Source: Desulfurobacteriaceae bacterium (GTDB taxonomy: Bacteria > Aquificota > Aquificia > Desulfurobacteriales > DQVG01). Taken from it: DNA of 5,624 bases. Where the stretch lies: contig DQVG01000106.1 of assembly GCA_015661865.1 (NCBI GenBank), positions 1-5,624 of the forward strand. The letters run 5' to 3'. The notes below the pieces were generated by a model, which had not been told where the DNA came from, ran no database searches, and saw only the letters and a program-made list of their open reading frames with translations. Shown one piece after another: positions 1 through 5,566 of this stretch; position 1 is the first letter of the stretch; each line of letters opens with the position of its first letter. The position numbers and the translations under genes were made by a program.

Positions 1-401
1 AGTTTATCTTTAAACTCTATCTGGGCTCGGTGATGCAAAGAAGAGCATCTTAATTTTTGGCGAGGTTTACTTATGGGAGGACTAGATAAACATTTTTTAG
101 TTTTACATTCGCAATTTTCTATCCATACTTTTTTATCAGAGATAGTAAAGTAAGTTTTTTTACCTTGATCATTTTCAACTACAACTTCCTCTCTTTCCCT
201 ATCTTCATCTAAAGGAACTTCTGCTACTTTTTTTCTTTTTGTATAAAATATAGCTTTTATTCTAGCTGGAATAAAAATCTCCTTAACCTTATCTATTAAA
301 CCTTCGGCTGTTAAAACTTCTATCAAATTTTCTTTGGCTACATCTTCAAAACCACTTTGAACATGAAGAGTATACCATTTAAAATTTTTTTCTTTTTCCA
401 T
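1..401 (-). CDS. nusG: Transcription elongation/termination factor NusG, N-terminal part, with a domain inserted in the NGN fold
   Basis: NusG binds RNA polymerase through its NGN domain and modulates pausing, Rho termination and coupling to the ribosome. The first 133 residues are present, open to the window edge, and the C-terminal KOW domain lies outside. Residues 8-26 (KWYTLHVQSGFEDVAKENL) and 39-46 (VKEIFIPA) are the standard NGN start. The usual continuation to an FPGY motif is replaced by an insert from about residue 50 to the edge. This insert has a PPISKP stretch (108-113) between C104 and C119, 14 residues apart. From memory it matches the Aquifex aeolicus NusG insert in motif and Cys spacing. 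Two further cysteines, C97 and C99, are nearby. ATG at 401 is preceded by GGTGAG (413-408) six bases away, which overlaps the secE stop. The gap to secE is 7 bases, so the two genes are probably translationally coupled. The identification is firm; the insert boundaries are approximate. Confidence 0.9.
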   Translation of the reverse strand, partial: MEKEKNFKWYTLHVQSGFEDVAKENLIEVLTAEGLIDKVKEIFIPARIKAIFYTKRKKVAEVPLDEDREREEVVVENDQGKKTYFTISDKKVWIENCECKTKKCLSSPPISKPRQKLRCSSLHHRAQIEFKDK

Positions 402-408
402 AATTTTC

Positions 409-594
409 TCACCCTATATATATTAAACTTTCCAATATTTTTATTAAGATACTATCTACTATGAAAAAGTAAAGAGAAATAACAAAGATAATAAAAATTA
501 CTCCTATAGTAGCTTCATAAACTTCCTTTTTAGAGGGCCAATGAATTTGAGCTAGGATTTGTTTAAATTCCCGTAAAAAAGAAATAAGATTCAT
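409..594 (-). CDS. secE: Preprotein translocase subunit SecE, short single-membrane-span form
   Basis: SecE clamps the SecY channel in the inner membrane. The product is 61 residues, the short bacterial form with one membrane helix rather than the three-helix form of E. coli. An amphipathic start (residues 2-17) leads to the hallmark HWPSKKEV (18-25), which contains the conserved WP pair. A hydrophobic helix follows at about 30-46, then a second hydrophobic stretch to the C-terminus. I chose ATG at 594-592 because GAGGT (604-600) lies five bases upstream. An in-frame TTG at 606 would give four more residues but would bury that ribosome site. The stop is TGA at 411-409. It sits between tRNA-Trp and nusG, the usual bacterial secE-nusG pairing. 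The identity is clear from the motif, the length and the neighbour. Confidence 0.93.
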   Translation of the reverse strand: MNLISFLREFKQILAQIHWPSKKEVYEATIGVIFIIFVISLYFFIVDSILIKILESLIYIG

Positions 595-599
595 AGTGT

Positions 600-604
600 A
601 CCTC
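600..604 (-). promoter_or_regulatory. Ribosome binding site that decides the secE start
   Basis: The minus strand reads GAGGT, then five bases, then ATG at 594. This is normal Shine-Dalgarno spacing and argues for the 61-residue product over the TTG start at 606, which overlaps the site. Confidence 0.75.
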
Positions 605-616
605 AAAATAATAAAA

Positions 617-692
617 TGGTAGGCCCGGGGGGACTCGAACCCCCAACCTCCGGATTTGGAGTCCGGTGCTCTGCCAATTGAGCTACGGGCCT
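617..692 (-). tRNA. tRNA-Trp (anticodon CCA), CCA end encoded
   Basis: The 76-base gene folds into a full cloverleaf. The acceptor AGGCCCG pairs perfectly with CGGGCCT. The D stem is GCTC/GAGC, the anticodon stem CCGGA/TCCGG with loop CTCCAAA (anticodon CCA at 659-657), and the T stem GGGGG/CCCCC with loop TTCGAGT. The 3' CCA is encoded (619-617). The discriminator base at 620 is A, whereas E. coli and B. subtilis tRNA-Trp have G73 as a main identity element. The gene lies between rpmG and secE with 44 and 22 bases on either side and no promoter of its own that I can see, so it is probably cut from the tuf-rpmG-secE transcript. Confidence 0.97.
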
Positions 693-706
693 AATTTTTG
701 TTAAAT

Positions 707-726
707 AGGGAAGGGAACCCTTCCCT
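707..726 (-). repeat. Perfect inverted repeat between rpmG and tRNA-Trp
   Basis: Read on the minus strand, AGGGAAGGG and CCCTTCCCT are perfect complements separated by TT, giving nine pairs or eight pairs with a four-base loop. It starts 10 bases after the rpmG stop and ends 14 bases before the tRNA. The bases that follow on the minus strand (ATTTAAC) are not a T run, so it is a poor intrinsic terminator. A processing or mRNA-end-protecting hairpin ahead of the tRNA is more likely, but that is inference. Confidence 0.7.
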
Positions 727-736
727 TCCCCTTTTA

Positions 737-901
737 TTATTTAACTTCTCTATGTAAGGTATGTTTATTGCACCAAGGACAATGCTTTTTTAATTCTAAT
801 CTATCTGGAGTGTTTCGTCTATTTTTTGTTGTTGTGTAATTTCTTCTTCTACATTCCGTACAAGCTAAGTGAATTGTTATTCTATTGGATTTTTTGGCCA
901 T
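737..901 (-). CDS. rpmG: 50S ribosomal protein L33, zinc-ribbon (four-cysteine) form
   Basis: L33 is a small protein of the large ribosomal subunit near the E site. The 54-residue product begins [18 protein letters not shown] and carries two CXXC pairs, C14-C17 and C41-C44, that form the zinc ribbon of the C+ type. Residues 18-31 ([14 protein letters not shown]) and the end KHTLHREVK are typical of the family. ATG at 901 is preceded by GGGAG (913-909) seven bases away, next to the tuf stop. Only 12 bases separate it from tuf, so the two are co-transcribed and probably coupled. Keeping all four cysteines suggests this is the ordinary zinc-binding copy; whether a cysteine-less paralogue exists cannot be seen here. 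Confidence 0.95.
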   Translation of the reverse strand: MAKKSNRITIHLACTECRRRNYTTTKNRRNTPDRLELKKHCPWCNKHTLHREVK

Positions 902-913
902 TATTTATCTCCC

Positions 914-2119
914 TTAGTCTAAGATTTTGGTAACAACCCCCGCTCCTACAGTTCTACCACCTTCTCTGATCGCAAATCTTAATCCTTCTTCAATAGCTAC
1001 TGGTTTTAAAAGTTCAACAGTAATTGTTACGTTGTCTCCTGGCATACACATTTCTCTATCTGGGGGTAAAGTAATTTTTCCAGTAACATCAGTTGTTCTA
1101 AAGTAAAATTGAGGTTGATATCCTGTGAAAAATGGTTTATGTCTACCACCTTCTTCTGGTTTTAAAACATAAACCTCTGCTTCAAATTTTTTATGAGGCT
1201 TAATAGATCCTGGAGCTGCTAAAACTTGACCTCTTTCTACTTCGTCTTTACCAATACCTCTTAAAAGAACTCCAACATTATCTCCAGGTAAAGCTTCATC
1301 TAAAACTTTTCTAAACATTTCAATTCCTGTTACAACCGTCTTTTTAATTTCATCAACCATTCCAACAATTTCCACTTCATCTCCTACTTTTAAAGTACCT
1401 CTTTCAACTCTTCCAGTTACAACTGTACCACGACCAGAAATTGAAAATACGTCTTCTATAGGCATTAAGAATGGTTTATCAGTTTCTCTTACTGGTTCAG
1501 GCACATATTCATCAAGAGCATTTGTTAATTCATAAATTCTTTGACACCATTCACAGTTTTTATCTTTACATTCTGTTAAAGCTTTTAAAGCAGAACCTTT
1601 AATTACAGGAACTTCATCTCCAGGATATCCATATTTATCTAAAAGCTCTCTTACTTCCATTTCTACAAGTTCAAGTAATTCTTCGTCATCTACCATATCT
1701 ACTTTGTTTAAAAATACTACAATTGCTGGAACATTAACTTGACGAGCTAATAGTACGTGTTCTCTAGTTTGAGGCATAACACCGTCTGCAGCGGATACTA
1801 CTAAAATAGCTCCATCCATTTGAGCTGCACCAGTAATCATATTTTTAATATAGTCCGCGTGTCCGGGACAGTCAACGTGAGCATAGTGATACTTATCAGT
1901 TTCATATTCTACGTGAGCAATATTGATAGTAATTCCTCTTTCTCTTTCTTCTGGAGCTTTATCAATTTTGTCATAAGGAATTGGAGTAGCATATTCTGGG
2001 TTATAAAGATGCAAACAGTGAGTAATAGCTGCAGTTAAAGTAGTTTTCCCATGGTCTACGTGACCAATAGTTCCAACGTTTTTATGTGGTTTTTTCCTTT
2101 CAAATTTTGGTTTAGCCAT
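914..2119 (-). CDS. tuf: Translation elongation factor Tu (EF-Tu)
   Basis: EF-Tu is the GTPase that carries aminoacyl-tRNA to the ribosomal A site. The protein has 401 residues, slightly longer than the E. coli protein. The G domain shows the P-loop GHVDHGKT (19-26), switch I RGITI (61-65), DCPGH (83-87) with the catalytic His at 87, NKVD (138-141) and SAL (176-178). Domain 2 begins near 215 ([17 protein letters not shown]) and domain 3 occupies roughly the last 100 residues, ending [11 protein letters not shown]. An unusual loop after SAL carries C184, C189 and C192 in a CX4CX2C pattern. Extra residues also lie between about 38 and 48, before switch I. ATG at 2119 has the strong site GGAGGT (2130-2125) five bases upstream. 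It lies downstream of tRNA-Thr and upstream of rpmG, a classic bacterial arrangement. Confidence 0.99.
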   Translation of the reverse strand: MAKPKFERKKPHKNVGTIGHVDHGKTTLTAAITHCLHLYNPEYATPIPYDKIDKAPEERERGITINIAHVEYETDKYHYAHVDCPGHADYIKNMITGAAQMDGAILVVSAADGVMPQTREHVLLARQVNVPAIVVFLNKVDMVDDEELLELVEMEVRELLDKYGYPGDEVPVIKGSALKALTECKDKNCEWCQRIYELTNALDEYVPEPVRETDKPFLMPIEDVFSISGRGTVVTGRVERGTLKVGDEVEIVGMVDEIKKTVVTGIEMFRKVLDEALPGDNVGVLLRGIGKDEVERGQVLAAPGSIKPHKKFEAEVYVLKPEEGGRHKPFFTGYQPQFYFRTTDVTGKITLPPDREMCMPGDNVTITVELLKPVAIEEGLRFAIREGGRTVGAGVVTKILD

Positions 2120-2204
2120 TTTTTACCTCCAAGGTCTATATTTAAGTTTAAAACTTTTCAATTTTTATTACTTAAAAGTTGATAAAATAAAATATAAAAA
2201 ATAA
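2120..2204 (-). other. AT-rich spacer between tRNA-Thr and tuf with overlapping inverted repeats
   Basis: This 85-base stretch would be the tuf leader left after tRNA-Thr is removed. It holds an AAGTTT/AAACTT inverted repeat (2144-2156) and an AACTTTT/AAAAGTT pair (2152-2158 with 2174-2180) that overlaps it, so both cannot form together. All pairs but one per arm are A-T, and such stems would be weak in a thermophile. The tuf ribosome site GGAGGT lies at 2130-2125. I see no intrinsic terminator and no well-spaced promoter here. Confidence 0.4.
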
Positions 2205-2281
2205 TGGTGCCCACGGGCGGAGTCGAACCGCCGACCTCACCCTTACCAAGGGTGCGCTCTAACCTCCTGAGCTACGTGGGC
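2205..2281 (-). tRNA. tRNA-Thr (anticodon GGT), CCA end encoded
   Basis: The 77-base gene gives a complete cloverleaf. The acceptor GCCCACG pairs with CGTGGGC, the D stem is GCTC/GAGC, the anticodon stem CACCC/GGGTG with loop TTGGTAA (anticodon GGT at 2247-2245), and the T stem GGCGG/CCGCC with loop TTCGACT. Discriminator A is at 2208 and the CCA end at 2207-2205. G1-C72, C2-G71 and A73 agree with known threonine tRNAs. It lies 85 bases upstream of tuf and just after a promoter-like site, so it probably heads the tuf operon transcript, as threonine tRNA genes do in several bacteria. Confidence 0.98.
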
Positions 2282-2294
2282 AACTTGCAAAAGA

Positions 2295-2323
2295 ATTATA
2301 GGGCAAGGAAAGAAAAAAATCAA
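2295..2323 (-). promoter_or_regulatory. Proximal sigma-70-type promoter for tRNA-Thr and tuf
   Basis: On the minus strand a -35 TTGATT (2323-2318) and a consensus -10 TATAAT (2300-2295) are separated by exactly 17 bases. The start is expected near G2288, leaving about seven bases before the mature 5' end of tRNA-Thr. The spacer contains a GC run just before the -10. The position directly ahead of a tRNA supports the call, although AT-rich DNA yields such matches by chance. Confidence 0.7.
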
Positions 2324-2351
2324 GTGGGGAAGAATTTAATTTTCATAAAAA

Positions 2352-2379
2352 ATTATATAATTCTTCATTATTTTTTCAA
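2352..2379 (-). promoter_or_regulatory. Possible distal sigma-70-type promoter for the tuf operon
   Basis: On the minus strand TTGAAA (2379-2374) and TATAAT (2357-2352) are 16 bases apart, with a start expected near 2346. The -10 lies inside a 12-base perfect AT palindrome (2351-2362). It is upstream of and in tandem with the proximal site, 57 bases between the two -10 boxes. The surrounding DNA is very AT-rich, so this is less certain. Confidence 0.45.
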
Positions 2380-2398
2380 GAGATTACAATTTAAAAAT

Positions 2399-3307
2399 TT
2401 AATTTATAACTCTTAAACCTAATTTAAGAGCGTATTCTTTGACCTTTTCTATCTCATATAAAGTAGGACGTCTAGAAATAATATCATCTTCTTTAGCTTT
2501 ATAACAAGGATAATATTGATCCATAATATTAACTGCAGTATTAGGAGATACTTCATAAGCTAAAAATTCTAAAATTCTAAAACTATCTTCTATAAAAGAT
2601 GGCATAACAAGATGTCTTACAAGTAAACCCTCATAAGCAATTCCATTTTCATCTATTTTGAGATCTCCAACTTGACGATGCATTTCCTTTATAGTTTGCT
2701 TTATAATTTCCGGATAATCTGGAGCATTTAAATATCTTTGAGCAAAATCTTTATTTAAGGTTTTAAAATCTGGCATATAAATATTAATAAGACCTTCCAA
2801 AAGTTTTAAAGTTTGCAAAGAGTCATATCCCGAAGTATTATAAACAATAGGTAATCTCAATCCTTTAAAAAAACCTTCCCAAATAAGATGAGAAATAGTA
2901 TGAGCTTGATGAGAGGGGGTTACTAAATTTAAGTTGTGACATCCAAGATCTTGGAGATATAAAGCTATTTTGGAAAGATCTTCAAAAGAAATTTCCTGAC
3001 CTTCGTTTAAAATCGAAATATCATAATTTTGACAAAATATACATTTTAAATTACAGGAAGAGAAGAATATGGTCCCCGATCCAAATGTGCCTACTAGACA
3101 TTTTTCTTCCCCAAAGTGAGGTCCAAAGGAAGCTATAAAAGGTTTGTATTTTACCTTACAAAAACCTACCTCTCCTTTTAAACGATTAATTTTACAATTT
3201 CTTGGGCAAAGAGTACAATTTGAAAGAATTTGATCAAATTCCTTTTTTATTTGAGGAATTTCTGATATTTTATTTTCGTAATTAGGTTTAAACATTGTTT
3301 TTTCCAT
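2399..3307 (-). CDS. Radical SAM protein of the PflX-like family (COG1313 type), function unknown
   Basis: The 302-residue protein has the radical SAM cluster motif CX3CX2C at C85, C89 and C92 (SSCNLKCIFCQNY), which binds a 4Fe-4S cluster and cleaves S-adenosylmethionine. Before it lies a second cysteine set, C31, C34, C38 and C50 (CTLCPRNC then GFC), plus the EEKC stretch at 67-70. Other blocks typical of this family are GSGTIFF (76-82), NLVTPSH (127-133), VYNTSGYD (155-162), MPDFK (178-182), GLLVRHLVMP (227-236) and NIMDQYYPC (260-268). This pattern fits the group annotated as pyruvate formate-lyase activating enzyme homologue PflX rather than true PflA or AmrS. No formate-lyase-like glycyl radical enzyme is nearby, so the substrate is unknown. 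ATG at 3307 follows an in-frame stop directly. The best ribosome site is 15 bases away and inside a hairpin, so translation may be weak. It may be co-transcribed with rplS (39-base gap). Confidence 0.88.
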   Translation of the reverse strand: MEKTMFKPNYENKISEIPQIKKEFDQILSNCTLCPRNCKINRLKGEVGFCKVKYKPFIASFGPHFGEEKCLVGTFGSGTIFFSSCNLKCIFCQNYDISILNEGQEISFEDLSKIALYLQDLGCHNLNLVTPSHQAHTISHLIWEGFFKGLRLPIVYNTSGYDSLQTLKLLEGLINIYMPDFKTLNKDFAQRYLNAPDYPEIIKQTIKEMHRQVGDLKIDENGIAYEGLLVRHLVMPSFIEDSFRILEFLAYEVSPNTAVNIMDQYYPCYKAKEDDIISRRPTLYEIEKVKEYALKLGLRVIN

Positions 3308-3318
3308 TTAAAATGAAA

Positions 3319-3343
3319 TTTGCCTCCCCAAAAAGGAGGCAAA
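3319..3343 (-). promoter_or_regulatory. Hairpin between rplS and the radical SAM gene, covering a Shine-Dalgarno
   Basis: On the minus strand TTTGCCTCC (3343-3335) pairs perfectly with GGAGGCAAA (3327-3319) around a seven-base loop. It begins three bases after the rplS stop. The 3' arm contains GGAGG, the only ribosome-binding-like site before the radical SAM ATG. The bases after the stem (TTTCATTTTAA) are only loosely T-rich, so a weak terminator or attenuator and a translation-limiting structure are both possible. Confidence 0.55.
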
Positions 3344-3346
3344 AAA

Positions 3347-3733
3347 TTATTTTTGTTCTCTTAATTTTTTGCGTCTCTTTAAGTCCTCTTTTATTCTTGC
3401 ATCTTTTCCTAATCTTTCTCTTAAATAGTAAAGTCTAGCTCTTCTTACTTTACCGAATCTCACAACTTCTATTTTTTCTATTACAGGGGAGTAAAGAGGA
3501 TAAGTTCTTTCAATTCCAACCCCATAAGATACTTTTCTTACGGTAAAGGTTGCATCCGTTCCTGTACCTCTTTTTCTAATAACTACACCTTCAAAAATTT
3601 GAATTCTTTCTTTATCTCCTTCCTTTACTTTTTGATAAACTTTTACCGTATCTCCAGGTCTAAAATCTGGAATATCTTTTTTTAGATACTTTTCCTGAAC
3701 ACTTCTCATAAGTGCATCAAGCCCGCCTAACAT
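3347..3733 (-). CDS. rplS: 50S ribosomal protein L19
   Basis: L19 sits at the interface of the 30S and 50S subunits. The 128-residue product contains the family signature [19 protein letters not shown] near its start, [19 protein letters not shown] in the middle, then [36 protein letters not shown] and a lysine/arginine-rich end. I chose ATG at 3733 because GGGAGG (3746-3741) lies seven bases upstream. An in-frame TTG at 3751 would add six residues but runs straight through that site. rplS is usually next to rpsP, rimM and trmD, so its place directly after rpoC (60-base gap) is unusual. The stop is TAA at 3349-3347. Confidence 0.97.
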   Translation of the reverse strand: MLGGLDALMRSVQEKYLKKDIPDFRPGDTVKVYQKVKEGDKERIQIFEGVVIRKRGTGTDATFTVRKVSYGVGIERTYPLYSPVIEKIEVVRFGKVRRARLYYLRERLGKDARIKEDLKRRKKLREQK

Positions 3734-3740
3734 TGCCTTG

Positions 3741-3746
3741 CCTCCC
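3741..3746 (-). promoter_or_regulatory. Ribosome binding site that decides the rplS start
   Basis: The minus strand reads GGGAGG, seven bases, then ATG at 3733. It lies at the end of the second copy of the 13-bp direct repeat and excludes the upstream TTG as the start. Confidence 0.75.
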
Positions 3747-3796
3747 TTCAAATTTAAACTAAAAGGTAGGGGCCTTTTAAGGCCCCTTCAAATTTA
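3744..3796. repeat. 13-bp direct repeat flanking the rpoC-rplS hairpin
   Basis: The plus strand has cccttcaaattta at 3744-3756 and again at 3784-3796. One copy includes the rpoC stop codon and the other reaches into the rplS ribosome site. The hairpin lies in the 27 bases between the copies. Confidence 0.8.
3768..3787 (-). terminator. GC-rich hairpin after rpoC, possible terminator or attenuator
   Basis: On the minus strand AGGGGCCTT and AAGGCCCCT are perfect complements around AA, so the realistic fold is a six- to eight-pair stem with a short loop. It starts six bases after the rpoC stop. The bases that follow are ACCTTTTAGTTT, a broken T tract, so termination is probably partial. No promoter is visible between it and rplS, which favours a read-through attenuator or a processing site. 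Confidence 0.5.
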
Positions 3797-5566
3797 GTTT
3801 TCCTTTTTTTCTTTTTCTATTTCTTCTTTATTATCCTCTTTTAAAATATTAGGTTCCCACGAAACTTTTCTATAGTTTTTTCTACCCGTTCCAGCTGGAA
3901 TAAGACGTCCAATTATAACATTTTCCTTAAGTCCTCTCAAGTAGTCTCTTTTTCTCTCAATAGCAGCTTCCGAAAGGACCCTTGTTGTCTCTTGGAAGGA
4001 AGCTGCTGAAATCCAACTTTGAGTAGATAAGGCAGCTTTAGTAATACCAGTTAATACAGGTCTAGCCTTTGGAGGTCTTTTGCCTTCTTCTATTAGCTTT
4101 TTTCTTACTTCTTCAAATACTATTCTATCTACAACTTCATCTACTAAAAAGTCAGAATCTCCAGAGTCTTCAATTTTTACTTTTTTAAGCATTTGTTTAA
4201 TTATTATTTCAAAATGTTTATCGTTAATATCAACTCCCTGAGAACGGTACACACTTTGAAGCTCTGCAAGTAAATATTTAACAAGTTCTCTTTCTCCTAG
4301 TACAGCTAAAATATCGTGAGGATTTAAAACCCCATCTGTTAAAGGTTCTCCAGCCTTTACAAAATCTCCACTTCTTACGTAAATATATTTACCCTTTGGA
4401 ACAATATATTCTCTTCTAATACCAGTTTCTGGATTTGTAACTATAATTTTCTTTTTACCTCTATCTGAAGGCTCAATTTCTACCTTACCATCAATTTCTG
4501 AAATAATTGCTGCATCTTTTGGTTTTCTAGCTTCAAAAAGTTCTTGAACTCTTGGAAGTCCTCCTGTAATATCTCCAGCGCCTTTTATTTTCTTTGGTAT
4601 TCTTGCTAAAACTTGACCGTAACCTACTTTATCTCCATCTGAAAGCACAACATAAGATCCAACTGGCAGAGGATAACTATCTAAAACCTCTCCGGTTTTT
4701 TCATCTATTATTTCTATTGTAGGTTCATAGGGTGTATGTCTATACTCTTCTATAATAGGTTCATCCTTTTTAATAGTTATACCAGGAATAATATCTTTGT
4801 ATCTAACAATACCTCTTCTTAAAGCTAAAATTGGATCTGCGTGAGGATCCCATTCTACTAAAGTTTGACCTCTTTTTACATCTTCCCATTCTATTTCAGA
4901 AACATCTTTTTTTAGAGAAAATACTTGTCCAGGTTTTAAATCTTTTATATTTTTAGGTGAAATTTTAAGTTTGGAACCATATGGAATTTGATATCTATCA
5001 TATTCCTTTTTGGTTTCTGGATCATAAACAATTATTTTTCCAGCTCGATTAATGAAAACAAGCTCTTTATCTTCAGTAACTAAAATATCAGCATCATAAA
5101 TTCTTACTTTACCATCAATAGTTGCTTCATAAGAACTTTTTTCAGTTCCTCTAACCGCAACTCCACCTATATGGAAAGTTCTCATAGTAAGTTGAGTTCC
5201 TGGTTCCCCAATTGATTGAGCTGCAATAATTCCAACTGCTTCTCCAATTTGAATAGGTCTTCTTCTACCTAAATCCTTACCATAACATTTAGCACATACT
5301 CCAAAAGGAGCTTTACAAGTTAAGACAGATCTTACTTTAACTCTTTCAATTCCAACCTTTTCAATTTCTTTAGCTTTTTCTTCAGTAATTTCTTCACCTT
5401 TTTTTACAATTACTTCTTTAGTATATGGATTGATTATATCTTCAGCCGCAATTCTTCCTGCAATTCTTTTAGAAAGAGGAAGTAAAACTTTTCCAGCCTC
5501 TATAATAGGTTCTATTTCAATTCCATCATCAGTTTTACAATCTTCCATAGTAATAGACCTTAGCAC
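3794..5566 (-). CDS. rpoC: DNA-directed RNA polymerase subunit beta', C-terminal part
   Basis: Beta' forms much of the RNA polymerase active-site cleft. About 590 C-terminal residues are present, counted from the codon at 5566. Four cysteines at 10, 84, 91 and 94 have the same spacing as the zinc-binding C814, C888, C895 and C898 of E. coli RpoC. The trigger loop base QSIGEPGTQLTMRTFHIGG is at 117-135 and resumes as ITGGLPRVQELFEARKPKD (333-351). The roughly 190 residues between are an insert in the place of E. coli SI3, rich in beta-strand-like sequence. Near the end are KAALSTQSWISAASFQETTR (510-529) and NVIIGRLIPAGTG (549-561), then an acidic-basic tail. The GTG at 5566 is not a real start: RpoC homology is recognisable only from about residue 5 (ITMEDC). 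The same frame meets TAG at 5572-5570, where conserved RpoC sequence should continue. The gene is therefore either cut at the window edge by unrelated or faulty sequence, or interrupted. Confidence 0.95.
   Translation of the reverse strand: MLRSITMEDCKTDDGIEIEPIIEAGKVLLPLSKRIAGRIAAEDIINPYTKEVIVKKGEEITEEKAKEIEKVGIERVKVRSVLTCKAPFGVCAKCYGKDLGRRRPIQIGEAVGIIAAQSIGEPGTQLTMRTFHIGGVAVRGTEKSSYEATIDGKVRIYDADILVTEDKELVFINRAGKIIVYDPETKKEYDRYQIPYGSKLKISPKNIKDLKPGQVFSLKKDVSEIEWEDVKRGQTLVEWDPHADPILALRRGIVRYKDIIPGITIKKDEPIIEEYRHTPYEPTIEIIDEKTGEVLDSYPLPVGSYVVLSDGDKVGYGQVLARIPKKIKGAGDITGGLPRVQELFEARKPKDAAIISEIDGKVEIEPSDRGKKKIIVTNPETGIRREYIVPKGKYIYVRSGDFVKAGEPLTDGVLNPHDILAVLGERELVKYLLAELQSVYRSQGVDINDKHFEIIIKQMLKKVKIEDSGDSDFLVDEVVDRIVFEEVRKKLIEEGKRPPKARPVLTGITKAALSTQSWISAASFQETTRVLSEAAIERKRDYLRGLKENVIIGRLIPAGTGRKNYRKVSWEPNILKEDNKEEIEKEKKEN

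Noticed and set aside
73..153. Plus-strand 26-codon frame starting MGGLDKHF with a GAGG-like site upstream
   Set aside because: It is antisense to the nusG insert, whose motifs match known NusG proteins, and its short product is unrecognised.
595..606. TTG start for secE four codons upstream
   Set aside because: The region contains the GAGGT ribosome site for the ATG at 594, and SecE homology begins at the ATG.
1820..2038. Plus-strand open frame of 72 codons
   Set aside because: It lies entirely antisense to the G-domain part of tuf, one of the most conserved coding regions known, and has no recognisable product or ribosome site.
2130..2170. Promoter inside the tuf leader (TTGAAA then TATAGA)
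   Set aside because: The spacing is 15 bases and the -10 is imperfect; in such AT-rich DNA it is probably chance. The upstream pair is better.
2346..2365. Intrinsic terminator after the radical SAM gene (AATTATATAATT palindrome with a T run)
   Set aside because: The stem is purely A-T and would not be stable, especially in a thermophile; the palindrome is better read as part of a promoter region.
2204..2416. Plus-strand open frame of 70 codons starting MVPTGGVEPPTS
   Set aside because: Its beginning is the reverse complement of tRNA-Thr; this tRNA-antisense peptide is a well-known annotation artefact.
3734..3751. TTG start for rplS six codons upstream
   Set aside because: The codons are the GGGAGG ribosome site and its spacer, and the extra residues are not L19-like.
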